Assembly: GCA_004134985.1 (NCBI GenBank)
Contig: REGQ01000010.1
Coordinates: 62,001 to 126,000, forward strand
Reading direction: 5' to 3'
DNA length: 64,000 nucleotides
From: Paenibacillaceae bacterium
GTDB lineage: Bacteria; Bacillota; Bacilli; Paenibacillales; Paenibacillaceae
The notes beneath the pieces were generated by a model. It ran no database searches. It was not told where the DNA came from and worked only from the letters and a program-made list of their open reading frames with translations. The position numbers were made by a program, and so were the translations under genes. Positions 60,958 to 64,000 of the stretch are shown here, piece after piece (the stretch's first letter is position 1; each line of letters begins with the position of its first letter).

Positions 60958-61772
60958 ATCGTATCTCTCCCCGAATTCACAATTTTAGCAGTCAGTCTCT
61001 TAATTTTCCATTCCAATTCAGAGATCGAAAGCGGCTTGGTCACGTAGTCTGAAGCCCCTGACTCATAGGCGCGACTCATGCTTCCTGTAAGCAGCTTGTC
61101 TGTCAATACGATTACCTTGCCTTCATTCACATCATGGCGTTGAATCTTGCGGATGAATTGGTATCCATCCATGATAGGCAAGTTCAATTCGGTAATGACG
61201 AGATCCGGCAATATTCGAACGAATGCATTGTAAGCCTCTTGTCCATCTCTGGCTTCATAGACGCGATACCCCTTCAGCTCCAGTCGGATCTTGATGAATT
61301 CGCGAACAATATCGTCAGTCTCGGCAATAAGTACAGACGTCACAGCATTAGCTGCCGTAAAAAAGTGAATGCCATCTTCCTCCCCTTTGCTCCGAATCGC
61401 CTGCTCGATGAATTTATCGATCGTAGAATCGGTCGGAGTTCCACTCTCTGGAAAGCTGCTTACAATTAATTTCCCTTGCAGCAGATGCTGATTTTGGAGA
61501 AAATCCTTTAAAATGAGAGACGCATAATGAGTACTGCCCAACGTTCCGCTGTCCAACACAGCGCACAGAACTTGGTTTGGATCGTCATAGAAAAACTGGA
61601 CCGCAAGAGAGGCATCGTTTTTGCTCATAAGCAGTTTCGCCTGCTCGAACGCTTTTTGGTTCATGTTCGCGCAAGGAGCCACGATGACGCCGCACGAAGC
61701 GTTTTTCCTGATCGCCAATTGAATGATTTGTGAGAGCTGCACCTGAATGCTGTTGCGAATCTCCATGGCCAT
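60954..61772 (-). CDS. Receiver-domain protein with Glu at the phospho-acceptor position
   Basis: About 272 aa. Residues about 1-140 form an alpha/beta domain I do not recognise (IRKNASCGVIVAPCANMNQK, AVQFFYDDPNQVLCAVLDSG). Residues about 148-265 are a CheY-like receiver: VLIAETDDIVREFIKIRLEL, PDLVITELNLPIMDG (Glu near 195 where phospho-Asp is expected), VIVLTDKLLTGS and DYVTKPLS with the conserved Lys. It has no DNA-binding or enzymatic output domain. The ATG at 61770-61772 with AAAGGAG 8 nt upstream is preferred to the GTG at 61779. It lies between the GT2 synthase and the dehydrogenase. Confidence 0.88.
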   Translation of the reverse strand: MAMEIRNSIQVQLSQIIQLAIRKNASCGVIVAPCANMNQKAFEQAKLLMSKNDASLAVQFFYDDPNQVLCAVLDSGTLGSTHYASLILKDFLQNQHLLQGKLIVSSFPESGTPTDSTIDKFIEQAIRSKGEEDGIHFFTAANAVTSVLIAETDDIVREFIKIRLELKGYRVYEARDGQEAYNAFVRILPDLVITELNLPIMDGYQFIRKIQRHDVNEGKVIVLTDKLLTGSMSRAYESGASDYVTKPLSISELEWKIKRLTAKIVNSGRDTI

Positions 61773-61804
61773 ATTCTCCACTCCTTTAATCTATCTATTA
61801 GGTA

Positions 61805-63247
61805 TTACTTATTGAAATTGGTTCTAACCATCGTCCCCCACGAATTGTTATTGCGGAAAAAGTCGATATGTCCGAGCAATCTCCACAGAACGCCAACCTG
61901 ACGATAACCGAGAAACATGAGGAAAGAGTAGAGCATCATTTTATTCAGATCACTCAGTTTAGGGTAACGACTAAAAGCTTTTTCCTCGATATATAAAGCA
62001 CCAAGGCTAAGAATAAAACAGGAGAATAGGTTCACCAGCATAAAGACAGCAACGGTTTTCCAATCCGCCATATTAAGCAGCCAATAACCGATCATAGCGA
62101 TGAAACCGCTCAAACGGATATAAGGGTTTAAGGTTTCAAATAAGATGTTATAAGGAAGTGTTAAAAACCCAAACACTTTGTAACGGGGGCGGAAGATCAT
62201 ATGAATGCCCTCTTCAATCATGTTTTTCAGATTACCACGCCCCCAACGCATCCGTTGGCTGCTTAGAATCCGATAAGTATCCGGCGCTTGTGTCCAACAA
62301 ACGGCGTCCGGGCAAAAAGCGACATGATAAGGTATTTTGTTCTCCAGGCAATAGCGATGCAGCTTGATGACAATGTTCATGTCCTCCCCAGGGTATCCGC
62401 CACGGTAACCGCCTACGGCAATCACTTTATCCTTTTGAAAAACGCCGAAGGCGCCGGATACAATGATCAATCCGTTAATGGAGCTCCAGCCGATCCGACC
62501 ACCCAAAAAAGCTTTGATGTACTCGACGTTTTGGAGTGCAGGCCACATTTTTTTGGGGAATCGGATGTTTTTGACGATCCCGTCTTCCACTGTACAGCTG
62601 TTAACGATTCGAACATTTCCGCCGACTGCCACGGTATCTTCGGGGTTTTCCATATACACTCTGGCGATTCTTGTCAGAGCATCCTTTTCCAATAATGAAT
62701 CGGCATCAATTGTCGAGATCAAAGGATAGTGGGATAGGTTAATCCCTGCATTCAAGGAGTCCGCTTTCCCTCCATTTTCTTTATCAATGAAGTACAAGTT
62801 CGGATATTCAGGATTGTGATAATACCCTCTAATCTTTTCAGTTTTAATGTGACTTGCAGCAAACGGCTTGATTTCTTTAAGCTGAAACTCTTCGATCATG
62901 ATTTTGACTGTATCGTCTTGGGAGCCGTCATTAACGACGATGACTTCATATTCCGGATAATTCAAGGCTAATAATGATCGTACATTTTCTTTAATCATTA
63001 ATTCTTCGTTATACGCCGGAACTAATAAAGATACTGCCGGTACGTGTTCAGAACCGGATAGCTTCTGTACACGGTTGTACCGTATCCCTCTATGAAGAAG
63101 GGAAGTATGACGAATCGATAGGCCGAAGATCAGGAAATAGATCAGAGTGATGACCAATGCATAATACATGGCGAAGTAGGCGTAGCTCAATAAAAATTCG
63201 CGCAAGTAACTCGCTGCTTGCTGTAAATAATAATCCAGCATTCTCAT
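61805..63247 (-). CDS. Processive membrane glycosyltransferase family 2 (polysaccharide synthase)
   Basis: 480 aa. Membrane helices at the N-terminus (YAYFAMYYALVITLIYFLIF) and at least three at the C-terminus (LSGFIAMIGYWLLNM, TVAVFMLVNLFSCFILSLGA). The GT2 core has VSLLVPAYNEELMIKENVRS, VIVVNDGSQDDT, STIDADSLLEKDALT, GGYPGEDMNIVIKLH and the processive Q-x-x-R-W motif in SSQRMRWGRGNLKNM. This is the layout of PgaC/IcaA, NdvB or hyaluronan synthases, which extend and export polysaccharide. The ATG at 63245-63247 has AGGAGG 7 nt upstream. The sugar polymer is unknown. Confidence 0.93.
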   Translation of the reverse strand: MRMLDYYLQQAASYLREFLLSYAYFAMYYALVITLIYFLIFGLSIRHTSLLHRGIRYNRVQKLSGSEHVPAVSLLVPAYNEELMIKENVRSLLALNYPEYEVIVVNDGSQDDTVKIMIEEFQLKEIKPFAASHIKTEKIRGYYHNPEYPNLYFIDKENGGKADSLNAGINLSHYPLISTIDADSLLEKDALTRIARVYMENPEDTVAVGGNVRIVNSCTVEDGIVKNIRFPKKMWPALQNVEYIKAFLGGRIGWSSINGLIIVSGAFGVFQKDKVIAVGGYRGGYPGEDMNIVIKLHRYCLENKIPYHVAFCPDAVCWTQAPDTYRILSSQRMRWGRGNLKNMIEEGIHMIFRPRYKVFGFLTLPYNILFETLNPYIRLSGFIAMIGYWLLNMADWKTVAVFMLVNLFSCFILSLGALYIEEKAFSRYPKLSDLNKMMLYSFLMFLGYRQVGVLWRLLGHIDFFRNNNSWGTMVRTNFNK

Positions 63248-63273
63248 GGTTTGTTTCCTCCTAAACCTGCAAG

Positions 63274-64000
63274 CTACACAACACGATAGATTTGTTTGTT
63301 CTTGCCAAGCATCTTTTCGTAATGGTAATCGAGCGAATTGTATCTTGTGAGTTGATCAAGGTCATGGAGCTGTATCGAAAGGGATTTGATTTCTCCCTCA
63401 ATTAGCATTTGGAGATATTCCCCGTGCTCTGACCCTTTTGCTTCTGCAGTGACGCTGCACAATGCGGCTATCCCTTCTTCTCCCAGAAGCAATAACCCTT
63501 TGGCACTGGCGTCGGATACTCGCTTGCTTTCATCCAACAATGCGTTTCTCATGACATCAATATACGTAACCATTTGCAGATCGGCGATCGCTTGAACGGT
63601 GAGGACGCGCACTTCATCCAGTGGATGCCGAAGCAGCTTCTGAACGACGTTTCTGGGAATAAAATGGACCGATTTCAAATAGATTTCCACGGCTTTATAT
63701 TGAATGGTGCTATCCGTGGAATCGATGAGTCGATAGACAGCTGATGCCACCGTCGGTTCGGTATAGTCCTTCAATCCGCCCAGGCCAATCTGAATGAATG
63801 CATTATTTTCCCGTTTAATGAATTTGGCGAAAAGCGCCCCATGGTTAATATCCGCTTCTTTAATGATGTCGACAAGCAAATCATAAAATCCTTTGTTATG
63901 TCTTAGAAGAATCTGCACCATGTCCTTGACATCCTGTTCATCGCGAGCGCACTTCGCAATCGAACGGGCGATGACAAAGAGGTAAGAATTCAATTTATGC
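63274..64000 (-). CDS. HEAT-repeat protein of the polysaccharide cluster (5' end outside window)
   Basis: At least 240 aa. HEAT/armadillo-like helical repeats are visible (VVQKLLRHPLDEVRVLTVQA, MRNALLDESKRVSDASAKGL), with repeated pairs of helices through about 60-200. The frame is open at 64000 and the TTG at 63991-63993 lacks a binding site, so the start lies beyond the window, perhaps with a membrane anchor. It is 26 bp before the GT2 synthase and probably first of those visible in the operon. Such proteins are scaffolds; its partner may be the synthase. Confidence 0.8.
   Translation of the reverse strand, partial: HKLNSYLFVIARSIAKCARDEQDVKDMVQILLRHNKGFYDLLVDIIKEADINHGALFAKFIKRENNAFIQIGLGGLKDYTEPTVASAVYRLIDSTDSTIQYKAVEIYLKSVHFIPRNVVQKLLRHPLDEVRVLTVQAIADLQMVTYIDVMRNALLDESKRVSDASAKGLLLLGEEGIAALCSVTAEAKGSEHGEYLQMLIEGEIKSLSIQLHDLDQLTRYNSLDYHYEKMLGKNKQIYRVV

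Overview
The window looks like the chromosome of a Paenibacillus-type member of the Bacillota. It has moderate base composition, strong AGGAGG-type ribosome binding sites, frequent TTG and GTG starts, YesM/YesN two-component control beside a sugar ABC transporter, an LplB-type permease, a pspA-ydjG-ydjH-ydjI operon and copper-amine-oxidase-like stalk domains. No rRNA, tRNA or CRISPR array was found.

Layout. (1) 1-8050: a glycan-use operon on the minus strand (GntR/sugar-sensor repressor, unknown TIM-barrel-like protein, GH38 alpha-mannosidase, start of an LplB-type permease), then a GNAT acetyltransferase. (2) 8189-12217: a three-gene operon (two-TM coiled-coil protein, substrate-binding/VWA fusion, TelA) with 66-bp tandem repeats before telA. 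(3) 12590-13002: a small GIY-YIG protein. (4) 13276-21941: a complete four-gene Wadjet type II system (jetA-jetB-jetC-jetD) followed by a truncated DUF3800 gene. (5) 22104-23427: two small plus-strand genes and a long intergenic repeat. (6) 23428-32444: an ABC sugar importer, YesN/YesM regulators and a divergent GH20 enzyme. (7) 32554-34446: an AT-rich accessory insert with a coiled-coil DUF4041/T5orf172 gene. (8) 34911-39545: the envelope-stress operon pspA-ydjGHI, bracketed by two inverted copies of a 200-bp palindromic repeat. (9) 39818-48368: hydantoinase/oxoprolinase genes (HyuA, two HyuB paralogues), an NCS1 permease, an OsmC protein and a TetR regulator, with a 37-bp tandem array downstream. 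(10) 48530-53198: a methyltransferase-TPR protein, DUF378, an HD-domain protein, and an ArsR-MFS pair carrying two near-identical operators. (11) 53385-54988: a GT2 glycosyltransferase, a decayed duplicate of the MFS gene and a nested palindromic element. (12) 55040-64000: an exopolysaccharide-like cluster running leftwards: HEAT-repeat protein, processive GT2 synthase, receiver-domain protein with Glu at the phospho-acceptor site, nucleotide-sugar dehydrogenase, phosphoglucosamine mutase, and three paralogous secreted or anchored proteins with a GH18-like DxE signature.

How it fits together. The mannosidase and GH20/ABC/YesMN loci import and break down host or plant glycans. The last cluster supplies UDP-amino sugars (GlmM), oxidises them to uronic acids and polymerises them across the membrane, with three putative glycosidase-like proteins to trim or bind the product. 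Wadjet is a plasmid-defence system. The strongest candidates for new biology are the glycan cluster with its three paralogues and altered receiver domain, the TelA/VWA operon, and the palindromic intergenic repeats. Start codons were often moved from the longest reading frame to the position with a good ribosome binding site; this is stated entry by entry.
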